A DNA stretch of 64,000 nt from Photobacterium lutimaris (GCF_003025555.1 NZ_PYMH01000002.1:310001-374000), one strand, 5' to 3'. Positions 44,264 to 54,159 are shown, counted from the first letter of the stretch. The notes: generated from the letters alone by a model not told the origin. Made by a program: numbers and translations.

Positions 44264-45271
44264 ATGAAGTTTGCCCACATCGAATTTATCCAGAAAAGTT
44301 ATTTCACAAACTTCGTTTTTGAAGTATCAAAGAGAACTAATGTTTTAGATCTATCTGAAATTCCAATTGAAGCGCTAAATGCTCGTTGTCGTTCTACGCA
44401 ATTGCCCAAAAATGCAATTAAGGTAATTTTTGAACAGCTATTTACGAACTTATCTGATTCCGAGTTCGACTCACTCCTAGGTGATATCTGTAAAGAGAGC
44501 CTAGTACCTAATCTATTGCAATTTCTTCGGCCAAATAGCTCTCTCATTGAAGCGCTAAGTGGTTTAGGTGATGTATTAAAGTCTTTCTATGGAGACAGCC
44601 AAGTGTCTATTCAGTTTGTAGGTAAAAACTGGTGGTTAGTTCGTCAAAGGGAGTTAGACAATAAAGCTTGGTTTACAGCCTCCGAAATTTTTACCGTTAT
44701 CATGTTTCGTGAAATCCTGAGTGCGTTAACTCATCGTACGATTTCTTATGAGAATGCTGCGATTCAAAGTAGCGCTACAATGATAGACAGAATTAATAGT
44801 ATTGACGGGTTTCAACAAGCACAAATATTTTCATCTCGCCCGGTTACTGCGGTTGCGATCCCACTTTATATTCTTCCTGAAAGTGCGGTTATCAATAAAA
44901 AAAATAAAGGTAGTTTAACAATCGCAAAAATTGAAGCAGCAAATCAAGATGACTTTCTACGTAAATTTAAGTCAGCTATTCGACCTTATATATCATCGGG
45001 TAAAGTAACTATTGAATTTGCAGCTGACTTAGTCGGCATAGAAGTACGAACGTTACAACGCCAGATAAAACGGTGTGGCACGACTTTTCGCAACATAAAC
45101 GAAGAGCTTCTGGTTGATTATGCGTGCCAAATGCTACTGAACACGACATGGACTAGTCATCAAATTGCAATTAACCTTGGCTATTCGGATACCTCACATT
45201 TTGCCCGGATGTTTAAAAAAAGAATGAATTGCTCACCGAAACAATATCGTGATTCAAAGATTAGTATCTAA
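44264..45271 (+). CDS. AraC-family regulator
   Basis: A 335-residue regulator. The C-terminal AraC domain has two helix-turn-helices (KVTIEFAADLVGIEVRTLQRQI; TSHQIAINLGYSDTSHFARMFKKRMNCSPKQYR). The N-terminal 230 residues resemble the arabinose-binding-like region of the OruR/ArgR-type subgroup and would bind an effector. It is divergent from the DUF3299-amidohydrolase-porin run on the minus strand and probably controls it. Base composition is more AT-rich than its neighbours, which may point to transfer. Confidence 0.88.
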   Translation: MKFAHIEFIQKSYFTNFVFEVSKRTNVLDLSEIPIEALNARCRSTQLPKNAIKVIFEQLFTNLSDSEFDSLLGDICKESLVPNLLQFLRPNSSLIEALSGLGDVLKSFYGDSQVSIQFVGKNWWLVRQRELDNKAWFTASEIFTVIMFREILSALTHRTISYENAAIQSSATMIDRINSIDGFQQAQIFSSRPVTAVAIPLYILPESAVINKKNKGSLTIAKIEAANQDDFLRKFKSAIRPYISSGKVTIEFAADLVGIEVRTLQRQIKRCGTTFRNINEELLVDYACQMLLNTTWTSHQIAINLGYSDTSHFARMFKKRMNCSPKQYRDSKISI

Positions 45272-45312
45272 CCTTAACCGAACTGGCATATCATTGCCTA
45301 AAGTGACCTTGC

Positions 45313-45426
45313 TTAGGCATGTTGATCTTTGCGGTACATGATAGCCACATCATTGAAAACGCCAGTAACACCATATTGTGAATCGTCCCGGATTTGTCGG
45401 AGGCTAACTTTCTTGAGAGAATTCAT
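45313..45426 (-). other. Short frame or insertion-sequence end, unresolved
   Basis: A 37-residue frame on the minus strand (MNSLKKVSLRQIRDDSQYGV at its start) runs from ATG 45426 to TAA 45313. No ribosome site is visible. The same bases on the plus strand, TGAATCGTCCCGG near 45378, resemble the terminal repeat of some IS3-type elements. I cannot decide between a tiny gene and a solo IS end. Confidence 0.25.
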
Positions 45427-45483
45427 AGACTGGAACTTAGATGGGATTTATGGAAGCCTCAATGCTTAAGGTATAGTCTATGA

Positions 45484-45687
45484 GACAAACTAAACCTATC
45501 CGCAGATGAAATGGCATTCTAGCGAACCTTGGTCGAAAACGAATTATCTGTGCGTGAGCTTGGGATCGATGCTTTACCTAACCTTGCGATAGAGCTAACT
45601 CAGCAGCTTCATAAATCAGCGGCAGGAGAGGTAATCAAGCTTGTGCTTGAGCAAGCAAAGGGGCTAGTGGACGGCTGGTATAAATAA
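45484..45687 (+). pseudogene. Type I restriction enzyme HsdR remnant (C-terminal end)
   Basis: The plus-strand frame reads NLSADEMAF, a TAG stop, then RTLVENELSVRELGIDALPN, then ELTQQLHKSA, and VIKLVLEQAKGLVDGWYK before TAA. This is the pattern of the extreme C terminus of HsdR, where the stop replaces a residue after AF. About 40 residues usual between HKS and the last helix are missing, so it has an internal deletion as well as a nonsense codon and has lost everything upstream. No hsdM or hsdS is present in the window. Confidence 0.65.
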
Positions 45688-45848
45688 TGACAAAGGCAAG
45701 GTTTGAAACCTTGCCTTTTGAATATCTATGCGCTCCAACTATGAATGTCACTGACGTTCCACATTCAGAAAAGTTATGGCAATAACAGCATATAGGCGTT
45801 TAAGTCTAAATGACTTCTGTCCAATAAAAAGTTATACCAACCACATCG

Positions 45849-45883
45849 AAAATTAAACAAGTGTCACGCAGGCGACACTTGTT
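45849..45883 (-). terminator. Terminator after rlmC
   Basis: AACAAGTGTC (45856-45865) and GACACTTGTT (45874-45883) form a perfect ten-pair stem; on the minus strand a T-rich stretch follows. Confidence 0.8.
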
Positions 45884-45890
45884 CCTCGAC

Positions 45891-47021
45891 TTATCCTTTA
45901 TGCGTTAACAACACCATCACTTCGGCATGTTCGGTATGGGGAAACATATCAAACCACTGTAGTCGTTTTAGCTCGTAGTGCGGTAGATCTAACAAATCGT
46001 GTTTCAACGTCTGTGGATTACAGCTCGAATATATAATGTGTTTAGGAGCCAGTAACGAGAGCTGTTCCGTTAATACTTGCCCTAACCCACGGCGTGGCGG
46101 GTTAACCAATACCAATTCGGGCGCACTCCCCTGCTGTTGTGAAAAACAGGCTGAATCCAAGGCGTCAAAGTCCAGATTGTTAATCCCTAATTGTTTGGCG
46201 GAATACTTAGCACTGGCAATCGCTTCAGGTTCAATTTCAATACCGACAACCTGTTCGACGTCATTGGCGCAGTGCAGTGCAAAGCCGCCAACACCACAGA
46301 ACAAGTCCCACATAGTATTTGGTGATAACGCCTTTACCCAATCACGAGCTGTAATGTAGAGTTTTTCTGCAACCTTGGGGTTAGTCTGGAAAAAACTTTT
46401 CGGCCTGATCACCAATGGGACGCCATTGAATACCTCAACCAATTGCTGGGTCTCGGTCAGGAAAATTTCTTCCTCTCCTTCCAAGCGAGCCATATGGATG
46501 GGTTGTAGGTTCACCGACACCACTTTTACTTGTGGGCAATCAGCAAGCAAGCGATCAAGGTTAGCTTCTATGCGGGCTAATGCCTCTCGGCTTCGCAACA
46601 CAAGCCGCATCATATATTCGCCTTGGCACTCGGAGCGAGTGAGCAAGATGTATTTCAGCTCACCTTTCTTTTTTATTTTATTGTAAGGCGGGATCCCCGC
46701 TCTTCTGATCCAATTTTCCAAATAGGTCAGCAAAACCTGCATATCATCAGGATAAAGTGGGCATTTACACAAGCTCACCGGTTGGTTGTCACAGCCATCG
46801 ATACCAATAACTGGTGCATGCGCTGCCCCCAACACCACCATTTTGGCCTTGTTCCTAAAACCTGTTTCATCACTACAAACAGCGGGAAGCCATTGTTCAG
46901 GCATCATCGATGAAAACAACTGCTTTAGCTGTTCATCCTTTCGCTGAACTTGCTGAGAATAAGGCACATCAGAATAGACACAAGAGCGGCAGCGCTGCAG
47001 GTCATAGTGAGAACATTGCAT
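45891..47021 (-). CDS. rlmC: 23S rRNA (uracil-747-C5)-methyltransferase
   Basis: A 376-residue SAM-dependent methyltransferase. The N-terminal Cys cluster ([21 protein letters not shown], plus a Cys in CKCPLY) binds a 4Fe-4S cluster. The SAM motif is [16 protein letters not shown], with the nucleophile Cys in [13 protein letters not shown] and [10 protein letters not shown] before it. Length fits RlmC (RumB), which methylates U747 of 23S rRNA, rather than the larger RlmD. It is a single gene. Confidence 0.94.
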   Translation of the reverse strand: MQCSHYDLQRCRSCVYSDVPYSQQVQRKDEQLKQLFSSMMPEQWLPAVCSDETGFRNKAKMVVLGAAHAPVIGIDGCDNQPVSLCKCPLYPDDMQVLLTYLENWIRRAGIPPYNKIKKKGELKYILLTRSECQGEYMMRLVLRSREALARIEANLDRLLADCPQVKVVSVNLQPIHMARLEGEEEIFLTETQQLVEVFNGVPLVIRPKSFFQTNPKVAEKLYITARDWVKALSPNTMWDLFCGVGGFALHCANDVEQVVGIEIEPEAIASAKYSAKQLGINNLDFDALDSACFSQQQGSAPELVLVNPPRRGLGQVLTEQLSLLAPKHIIYSSCNPQTLKHDLLDLPHYELKRLQWFDMFPHTEHAEVMVLLTHKG

Positions 47022-47230
47022 GGGTGTACGACTATTAAAGAAAAGCGCTAGTCTATTCCTTTATTGAAAAAGCACCATTTGGGTTATTGATGGGAGCGAT
47101 GATCCATTTTTATGATATTGCTGACATTTTAGGCAAGAGTATTCTGTTGATTTGAATATCAATGTTAGCTCAAAGAAACCAAGCCATGATTTTGCTAGCT
47201 TAACGCAAACTCAAATTACCCTGCACTATT

Positions 47231-48154
47231 ATGAAACTCAGCCAACTTAATGCGTTTAAAGCCGTCATTGAATGCCAGACTGTTACCGCGGCCGCCGAGC
47301 GCCTTCATCTCAGCCAACCCGCGGTGAGCCGATTATTATCAAGCCTAGAGTCACGGCTAGGGTTTAAATTGTTTATTCGTAAAGGTAACCGCCTTGAACT
47401 CAGCGACGAAGGGCAGGCATTTTATCTTGAGGTGGCCAAGGTATTCGACGCCGTGTCCGGTTTAGATCAAGTGGCCCACTCTATTCGTTCAAGCCACTTT
47501 GGTAGCCTCAATATTGCCGCCATGCCGCTACTCTCCAATGCGTTCCTACCCCGCGTCGTAGCAACCTTTCTAACCCAAACACCTAGGCTAAAGTTAGGCT
47601 TTAAGACCTATCGCTCAGAAGAGGTTGTGCGTCGGGTACAAAGCCAAACCGCCGATATCGGTTTTGCCTTTGTCGATGATATCGTGGCAGGTGTGAAAGC
47701 CCAGCGTGTAGAATGCGAGTGCGTATGCTTGCTCCCCGCCAGCTCGCCGTTGGCAAAACGAACAGTCATCGATATCTATGATATTGCCGATCAGGTATTA
47801 ATCCGCCATGAGAAAGACGCCACCCAGCGCCAAATAGATTCCTTGCTAAGACGCTATAACCTATCGACTATCGAGCATATCGAAGTGTCACTCGCCAGTA
47901 CTGCAGCGGCGCTAGTAAAAGAAGGCATTGGTATTGCGATCACTGACCCGTTTACCGCCGTCATGGAAAGCGAGCACCCACATGTAGTTATGCGACCGCT
48001 CGTTTTCAACCTAGCGTTTGAATTTGACATTCTTTATCCAGCACTCAAACCTATCCATCGCCATGCCGAGCACTTCATCGAGCAATTCATGCTATTGGCC
48101 GACTCGCTTGATGTTCAGTTAAAAATAGGTCCGATGAGAGATCTTGATGAATAG
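47231..48154 (+). CDS. LysR-family regulator next to the opine dehydrogenase gene
   Basis: A 307-residue LysR protein. The winged helix is MKLSQLNAFKAVIECQTVTAAAERLHLSQPAVSRLLSSLE in the first 60 residues, followed by an effector domain (LNIAAMPLLSNAFLPRVVATFL; ALVKEGIGIAITDPFTAV). The type resembles NocR/OccR, regulators of octopine and nopaline use in agrobacteria. It lies 203 bases upstream of the opine-type dehydrogenase gene on the same strand and is the probable regulator of that unit. Confidence 0.87.
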   Translation: MKLSQLNAFKAVIECQTVTAAAERLHLSQPAVSRLLSSLESRLGFKLFIRKGNRLELSDEGQAFYLEVAKVFDAVSGLDQVAHSIRSSHFGSLNIAAMPLLSNAFLPRVVATFLTQTPRLKLGFKTYRSEEVVRRVQSQTADIGFAFVDDIVAGVKAQRVECECVCLLPASSPLAKRTVIDIYDIADQVLIRHEKDATQRQIDSLLRRYNLSTIEHIEVSLASTAAALVKEGIGIAITDPFTAVMESEHPHVVMRPLVFNLAFEFDILYPALKPIHRHAEHFIEQFMLLADSLDVQLKIGPMRDLDE

Positions 48155-48357
48155 CCTTTGGGATGACATCACACTTACCTTGCATATAGCCCGCGATAAC
48201 AAATCAATGATTAAACATTAAAAATCAGTCATATAAAGCCAATTGATATTTATCATATTACTTTTTTGCATGGCTGTTTGTTCCTTTGGCATTGGCGATA
48301 AAACACGATAATTCCTTACTGTAGCCATAACAACGACACACATTAAAAGGAATAATC

Positions 48358-49467
48358 ATGACAAATCGTGTCTCTATCATTGGCTCAGGAAACGCCGGAT
48401 TAACAGCGGCCTATCACTTCACTAAACAGGGTGCTGATGTTTGCCTTTACGGTAGCCCGGGCTTTGATCAACCACTGAAAGATATTGAACAACGCGGTGG
48501 TATCGAAGCCCTTAGCCACTTCAATGACGTGGAGCTCACGTTCGCCGGGTTTCAAACTCTCGACAGGGTCAGTCGAGATCTTAAAGAAACCCTGGCTTAT
48601 GCCGATATTGTGGTACTTCCAGTGCCTTCGTTCGCCCAAGAGCCTTTGTTTATTGAGATGCTACCTCATCTTCGTGATGGTCAAATCGTCATGCTGATGC
48701 CGGGGAATTACGGCTCGTTAGTACTCAATAAAATCAAACACGAGCAAGGTTATGGCGAGCTTGATATTACCTTTGTCGATGCTATTTCAATCCCTTGGGC
48801 CACCCGCATTGTCGGGCCTGCCCAGTTGGCGATCTTAGGGATGAAAGAGTTCCTACCCGTGGCAGCTTTCCCCGCCAAGCGCACACAGGTGGCAATTGAT
48901 GCCCTTCAAGCAGTAATGCCTCTCCCTCTTTCCGCACTCAATAACGTGCTTGAAGCGGGTTTAGAGAATATTAACTTTGGTGGACACCCGCTGCTCACGA
49001 CACTGAATATGGGGCTGCTGGAAAACTTTGATGGCCAGTTCAACTACTACAAAGATTGCTGCTCTGTCTCAACGGCCAAAGCCGCGGCGGTAATGGAAAG
49101 TGAGCGTCTCGCTATCGGCCAGCAACTCAATCTGTCGCTGAAACCGGAATTAGATGCAATGAATGCGCTTTACAACATGGATTGCAAAACCGTTTATGAA
49201 GTTAACCGCACCTCTGAAACGCACGGCAAGCTCAACAGCGCACCAAACTCGGCGAGTAATCGCTATATCACAGAAGATGCCGCTTACTTGTTGGTGCCTT
49301 GCTTTGAGCTTGGCCAACTGACTGGGGTAAATACCCCGATGATCACCGCCTGCCTGCACATTGATAACGCCTATAACGACACGGACTATTTCACCACAGG
49401 GAGAACATTAAAAAAAATGGGGCTTGATAACCTTTCTGCCCAGGAAATCATGGACTTTGTAGCGTAA
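48358..49467 (+). CDS. NAD(P)-dependent octopine/nopaline-type dehydrogenase
   Basis: A 369-residue oxidoreductase. The N-terminal Rossmann domain starts VSIIGSGNAGLTAAYHFTKQGADVCLYG, and the C-terminal helical domain contains NINFGGHPLLTTLNMGLLEN, whose His is the octopine dehydrogenase catalytic residue. The family joins an amino acid to a keto acid reductively, or the reverse. Position between a LysR gene and a YfcC carrier suggests uptake and cleavage of an opine-like compound. Upstream GGAATAATC ATG gives a good ribosome site. Confidence 0.88.
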   Translation: MTNRVSIIGSGNAGLTAAYHFTKQGADVCLYGSPGFDQPLKDIEQRGGIEALSHFNDVELTFAGFQTLDRVSRDLKETLAYADIVVLPVPSFAQEPLFIEMLPHLRDGQIVMLMPGNYGSLVLNKIKHEQGYGELDITFVDAISIPWATRIVGPAQLAILGMKEFLPVAAFPAKRTQVAIDALQAVMPLPLSALNNVLEAGLENINFGGHPLLTTLNMGLLENFDGQFNYYKDCCSVSTAKAAAVMESERLAIGQQLNLSLKPELDAMNALYNMDCKTVYEVNRTSETHGKLNSAPNSASNRYITEDAAYLLVPCFELGQLTGVNTPMITACLHIDNAYNDTDYFTTGRTLKKMGLDNLSAQEIMDFVA

Positions 49468-49519
49468 GCCAAGCGCAATTGACAAATATGGGGCTGCGGG
49501 CCCCATAAAGGACTGAACG

Positions 49520-50926
49520 ATGAGCAAATTTAAATTTCCTTCTGCCTATACAATCTTAATGTTGCTAACAGTATTCATGGCGTTACTCACTTGGATGATC
49601 CCTGCGGGTCAATACCAGATGGAGCTCAATGAAACACTGGGCAAACTGGTTCCAGTTGTTGGCTCCTACCAAACCGTCGAGGCGAACCCTCAAGGTATTA
49701 TTGATATCTTGATGGCCCCTATTCAAGGTTTTTACGACCCATCTGACTATGTTGCGCGGGCCGTTGATGTCGCCTTGTTCGTGTTGGTTATCGGTGGATT
49801 TCTAGCGGTCGTGACCGAGACTGGGGCGATTGATGCGGGTATCGCAGGTACAATGAAGCGTCTTGCAGGCCGGGAAAAATGGATGATCCCGATCCTTATG
49901 GGGCTTTTCGCACTAGGTGGGACGGTTTACGGTATGGCTGAAGAAACAATCCCCTTCTATGCCCTGCTAATTCCGGTCATGATTGCAGCAGGCTATGACA
50001 GTATTGTTGGTGTCGCCATTATTATGGTTGGAGCAGGTATTGGCTGCCTCGGCTCAACCATTAACCCTTTTGCTACTGTTATTGCTTCCAATGCTGCTGA
50101 AATCAGTTTCATGGAAGGCTTTGCCCTTCGGGCTGTCATCCTCATTCTTGGTTGGCTACTGTGTGTCTTTTATGTCATGCGGTACGCAGAACGCGTTAAA
50201 CAAGATCCCTCTCGCTCTATTGTCGCCCACCAGCATGACGATAACCTTAACCATTTCCTTCATGGTAAACAAAAAACCACACCCGAGCTTACCAATACCC
50301 GTAAAGCGGTGTTAGCCATTTTTGCCCTGACGTTTGTCGTCATGATGTGGGGCGTATCCGTCGCGGGTTGGTGGATGGCGGAACTATCAGCCCTGTTTAT
50401 TGGCTCCAGTATCCTCGTCGGCTTTGTCGGTCGCTTATCTGAAGTCGAAATCACCGACAGTTTTGTCAATGGTGCTAGGGATCTGCTGGGTGTTGCCCTG
50501 ATCATTGCGATTGCTCGTGGCCTAGTTGTCGTGATGGACAACGGTAATATCACACACACTATCCTTAACTATGCTGAAGGCTTGTTGGGTGGGTTAAATG
50601 AGATTGCCTTTATCAATGCCATCTACTGGGTAGAAGCGGTACTGTGTCTTGTTGTGCCTTCATCATCTGGTCTTGCCGTACTTTCAATGCCGGTATTGGC
50701 ACCACTTGCTGATTTTGCCGGTGTTAGCCGAGAGTTGGTTGTTACGGCTTTCCAATCTGCATCTGGTCTTCCTAACCTTGTCACACCGACTTCTGGCGTT
50801 GTCATGGGTGGGCTTGCCATCGGGCGCGTTGCCTACTCATCTTGGCTACGCTTTATCGGCCCGCTGATTGGCATCCTGACTGTGATGATTATGCTACTGC
50901 TGAGCGTGGGGGTGGTGCTTAGCTAG
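49520..50926 (+). CDS. YfcC-family carrier (second copy)
   Basis: A 468-residue membrane carrier, clearly paralogous to the product of 31135-32580: both share FKFPSAYTIL, the LIPAGQY-type motif, GTVYGMAEETIPFY, GSTINPFATVIASNA and VVPSSSGLAVLSMPVLAPLAD. It follows the opine-type dehydrogenase by 52 bases and is followed by a terminator, so the two genes form one transcript. The carrier may import the compound the dehydrogenase uses; this is inference. Confidence 0.86.
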   Translation: MSKFKFPSAYTILMLLTVFMALLTWMIPAGQYQMELNETLGKLVPVVGSYQTVEANPQGIIDILMAPIQGFYDPSDYVARAVDVALFVLVIGGFLAVVTETGAIDAGIAGTMKRLAGREKWMIPILMGLFALGGTVYGMAEETIPFYALLIPVMIAAGYDSIVGVAIIMVGAGIGCLGSTINPFATVIASNAAEISFMEGFALRAVILILGWLLCVFYVMRYAERVKQDPSRSIVAHQHDDNLNHFLHGKQKTTPELTNTRKAVLAIFALTFVVMMWGVSVAGWWMAELSALFIGSSILVGFVGRLSEVEITDSFVNGARDLLGVALIIAIARGLVVVMDNGNITHTILNYAEGLLGGLNEIAFINAIYWVEAVLCLVVPSSSGLAVLSMPVLAPLADFAGVSRELVVTAFQSASGLPNLVTPTSGVVMGGLAIGRVAYSSWLRFIGPLIGILTVMIMLLLSVGVVLS

Positions 50927-50953
50927 CAATGATGCTGTATCAAAAATTAAGTT

Positions 50954-50982
50954 AAAAGCCAGACGATGAGTCTGGCTTTTTT
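50954..50982 (+). terminator. Terminator after the second YfcC gene
   Basis: The perfect ten-pair stem AAAAGCCAGA / TCTGGCTTTT has a seven-base loop followed by T-rich sequence. It lies between convergent genes. Confidence 0.9.
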
Positions 50983-50990
50983 GTTGTCAA

Positions 50991-52301
50991 TTAAGAGAGA
51001 AAATCAATCGTTTTGATTGGGAATGGGTCTAATGATGGGAATAAGTCCGTTAAATTCCCCGTATAGCCAAACCAATTGGCTAAAGTCGCATTCACCTGAT
51101 CAGCCGCGATTTCAGGGATCAGGCGACCATTGTTGTAGTCGTACTTACTGCCCGGCGTTAAGTCAGGCCATTTACCGTAAGCTTTACCACCATTAACCGA
51201 ACCGCCCATCACGAGTTGGTGGCCGGCCCAACCATGATCGGTACCGGTATCATTGGCCATAAGGCGACGACCAAAGTCGGACATGGTAAAGGTAGTGACC
51301 TTATCCAGCATTTGGATATCTTTGAGCGCTTGGTAGAAGTCTGCCATCGCGTCAGACAATTGCTCGAGTAAAGCATGATGAACATTTTTCTGGTTATGAT
51401 GCGTATCAAACCCTCCGAGGCCAACAAAGTAGACCTGGCGGTGGTGCCCCATCTCAGCATGCTTTTCAATTAACTTGGCGGTGGTATGCAGCTGCTCGCC
51501 TAAAGATGTACGGACGCTGTCATCGTCCTCTTCACCCAACAATTCAGCAAGCCTCTCATTTTGGTAGTATCGGCTCGACATGACATCTGCGTAGTTGTCT
51601 TTGAACAAGTTATTAAACTGCCGATCAAAATGATAGGTCATCGCTTCATAGCGCTCATGTTGGTCTAATCCGTTATATTTTCCGGCTCCCCCTCCCGTCA
51701 TCACCATTTGCTCATACATATCATTGCGCAGCCATTTCTGCTCACCATTCAATGACATCATTGGCGACAAATCATTAGACATATAAACGCTTTCAACCAT
51801 ACGTCCCGCCCAACCCAGTTTGTCATCCATGTTGAGTGCACCAGACTGCCACATAGTTTGCTGTAGGTTGTGCGCCATCAGAAAGTCAGGGACAGGGTAA
51901 GGATTCGTTTCTCCAATAATTGGTCCAACCAACTGGCCAGAGTTAACAATGACTGTCGCATTATTATCTCTAAACACAGATTCCAACCTGGCCATTGCAG
52001 GGTGTAAACCGAGGTTAACGGCTGGTCGGTTATCACCGGCTTCTGATTGAATACCAATATCGATCAAATCACGCTTTTCAATCGCTAGCGTTGGCCTTGC
52101 CTTTTCATACTTATCGTACTCACCATCAATAGGTACCACCATATTGAAGGCATCATTGCCACCGAACAAGAAGATACAAACGAGGGCTTTAAATTCATCA
52201 TCACCGGCGACAGCCTGCTTGCTCAGTGATAACCCCGGCAAGGCTGATAATGCGCCAAGTGCTGTTGAGCTTTTTAAAAAGTGGCGACGTGAAATCTTCA
52301 T
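50991..52301 (-). CDS. DUF1501 protein, Tat-exported (second module)
   Basis: A 436-residue protein with a twin-arginine signal (SRRHFLKSSTALGALSALPG). The core has FKALVCIFLFGGNDAFNMVVP, LGLHPAMARLE, PDFLMAHNLQQTMWQSG, VGLGGFDTHHNQ, MSDFGRRLMAN and DHGWAGHQLVMGG, the DUF1501 pattern related to the alkaline-phosphatase/sulfatase fold. No enzyme activity is established. The start is three bases after the DUF1800 stop, and its ribosome site AGGAG lies within the last codons (CAG GAG) of that gene, so the pair is translationally coupled. Paralogue at 54160. Confidence 0.9.
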   Translation of the reverse strand: MKISRRHFLKSSTALGALSALPGLSLSKQAVAGDDEFKALVCIFLFGGNDAFNMVVPIDGEYDKYEKARPTLAIEKRDLIDIGIQSEAGDNRPAVNLGLHPAMARLESVFRDNNATVIVNSGQLVGPIIGETNPYPVPDFLMAHNLQQTMWQSGALNMDDKLGWAGRMVESVYMSNDLSPMMSLNGEQKWLRNDMYEQMVMTGGGAGKYNGLDQHERYEAMTYHFDRQFNNLFKDNYADVMSSRYYQNERLAELLGEEDDDSVRTSLGEQLHTTAKLIEKHAEMGHHRQVYFVGLGGFDTHHNQKNVHHALLEQLSDAMADFYQALKDIQMLDKVTTFTMSDFGRRLMANDTGTDHGWAGHQLVMGGSVNGGKAYGKWPDLTPGSKYDYNNGRLIPEIAADQVNATLANWFGYTGNLTDLFPSLDPFPIKTIDFLS

Positions 52302-52304
52302 AAC

Positions 52305-53852
52305 TTACTCCTGGCAGCGAAAATCAGGCGAACATTGAATAGCAAATAATGTGGCGAAGGTTCTTCTGTCGACACCGATGTTTTGGTTGGTCATATCAAT
52401 CAATAAATCTTCGATGTAGTGATGAAGTTCATCTGACATCAAGCCAAAGAAGAGCCTCTCATTAAGCCACGCCATATACTTTTCAGGATCATCAACCAGG
52501 TTTTCCAACTGGGTTCTATTCCAGGACCACTGCTTCTCGCCGGTATATCGGTGGCTGAGGATCACCCCCCACATCGCATTCGAAATACGGCGCATGGCAT
52601 CCATCGCCAGAATATTGAACTCCGGAGCGGTAAGCATTTTATTGGCAATTTCACCCTTAGGCGCATAGTCGGGTTCGTAGAAATTGAACACGCTCGGCGC
52701 CTGCAGCGGTGCCTGACCGAAGTTATTTTGCAAACCAGGAAAATCCCACCAACGTCGCGAGTCATTGCTTTTCACATCCAGTGCCCGGCAAAAGTTGGTC
52801 ATCACAATAACCGGTTCTTTGACCTTGCCAAAATTTCGCTGACTGGCACCAAACTCCTGATAATCAACCATCGCCCGCCCAGCGATAAGATCCTCATCGA
52901 GCAAGATAGCTTTAATAACGGCTTTCATATTGCCGCGTATACCTTGACCATCATCGATAAAGACCCTCGCTACGCGTTCAATATAATTACGGCGCGGGTT
53001 ACTGATGGTCAGCCTTTGAATAAGAAGACGTGAGATAAATACAGGGGTATTAGGATGCTCATATAACAGCTGGATCGCCATATCCAGATCTTCTGCTGCG
53101 CTTTGCCCTGCCGGAAAGACCGTTCCCAGTACCTCTTTTTCTCCTCTGTCATGCCACTCTTTCGTTGCAACCATCGGCTTGGTATTACTGTCGCGACCAT
53201 CATCGCTTTTCGCCTTGTTCCAACCGGTCAGTGCTCGTGCCAACTCTTCGACATCGTGCTGGGAATATGCCGGTATTTTATTCCCATTGTGATCGAGCTC
53301 AGGCATGCCATTAATGTTCAGTTTCCATAACCCAATAGAAAAAAGCTGCATCACTTCGCGGGCATAATTCTCATCCGGATATGTCTGCCTACCTTCGTCA
53401 TAGGCCCGGCTTCCGGCCAAGGTTAGGAATTGTCCCATGGCTGGGTGCAACGTAACGGCTTTGAGTAAAACATCAAAGCGCTCGAAGGCATTTCTCACCA
53501 ACACATCATAATATGATACCAACCCTTCACCTGCTGGCCCGCCATTTTTAGAGACCACCAGCACCTGACTTAGGGCAAAAGCAACACGCTGGCGAAGCTG
53601 GTCGGCACCTGTCAGGCTACGCTGCCACCAAGCACTCATTCGGGCACTTTCATTAAGAGGCTCACCCGTTGCGTCGGCGACTCTCTGTGCTAATCCTAGG
53701 TGTACATTTTGACGGGAGAACTGGTCGTCAAACCAACCATCAATACCACCATTGAATGTAAGAAGTGCTTCGACATCTCCGTTCTTAGGGCCAAATGTTG
53801 CACGATACAAAAACTTCGCAGCTTGTATCGGATCATCTATTGCTGTAACCAC
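52305..53852 (-). CDS. DUF1800 protein (second module)
   Basis: A 515-residue protein of DUF1800: AAKFLYRATFGPKNGDVEAL near the start, then SAWWQRSLTGADQLRQRVAFALSQVLVVS, PDENYAREVMQLFSIGLWKL, FISRLLIQRLTISNPRRNYIERV, and GQAPLQAPSVFNFYEPDYAP. It has no clear signal peptide although its partner DUF1501 is Tat-exported. Role unknown. The start is GTG with AAGGA upstream, also used by the paralogue at 56997. The last codons hold the ribosome site for the next gene. Confidence 0.9.
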   Translation of the reverse strand: MVTAIDDPIQAAKFLYRATFGPKNGDVEALLTFNGGIDGWFDDQFSRQNVHLGLAQRVADATGEPLNESARMSAWWQRSLTGADQLRQRVAFALSQVLVVSKNGGPAGEGLVSYYDVLVRNAFERFDVLLKAVTLHPAMGQFLTLAGSRAYDEGRQTYPDENYAREVMQLFSIGLWKLNINGMPELDHNGNKIPAYSQHDVEELARALTGWNKAKSDDGRDSNTKPMVATKEWHDRGEKEVLGTVFPAGQSAAEDLDMAIQLLYEHPNTPVFISRLLIQRLTISNPRRNYIERVARVFIDDGQGIRGNMKAVIKAILLDEDLIAGRAMVDYQEFGASQRNFGKVKEPVIVMTNFCRALDVKSNDSRRWWDFPGLQNNFGQAPLQAPSVFNFYEPDYAPKGEIANKMLTAPEFNILAMDAMRRISNAMWGVILSHRYTGEKQWSWNRTQLENLVDDPEKYMAWLNERLFFGLMSDELHHYIEDLLIDMTNQNIGVDRRTFATLFAIQCSPDFRCQE

Positions 53853-53931
53853 AACGCTTCCTTCAACTTTTATACGTTATTATTCAGCTTCATTTTCAAT
53901 CAAGCCAACTACACAGCAATCATATTGACCA

Positions 53932-53960
53932 TATAAAAAATATTGTTCATTTATTGTCAA
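53932..53960 (-). promoter_or_regulatory. Sigma-70-like promoter of the second DUF1800 gene
   Basis: On the minus strand TTGACA (forward 53955-53960) and TTTATA (forward 53932-53937) are separated by 17 bases. The region is AT-rich, and the DUF1800 start is about 80 bases downstream. The rest of the 307-base gap holds the terminator at 54104-54128. Confidence 0.65.
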
Positions 53961-54103
53961 TTTTCATTCAGGCTATTTATTATGGAAACTAAGTATCAAA
54001 ACAAAAAATGTTACATTTTAAGATTTAATTAATTGACAATACTTTGAAATTTACTTGATAAATAGCTCACGCAATATCGCTGCTATGGCATCGAAAGAAT
54101 AAA

Positions 54104-54128
54104 AAAAGCCAAGCAATGCTTGGCTTTT
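54104..54128. terminator. Terminator between the two DUF1800-DUF1501 modules
   Basis: AAAAGCCAAGC / GCTTGGCTTTT is a perfect eleven-pair stem with a three-base loop. On the minus strand a T-run follows (forward A-run 54101-54107), so it ends the upstream module. Confidence 0.88.
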
Positions 54129-54159
54129 CATTCTCTTCCATAGGATCACGGCGTTGAGG

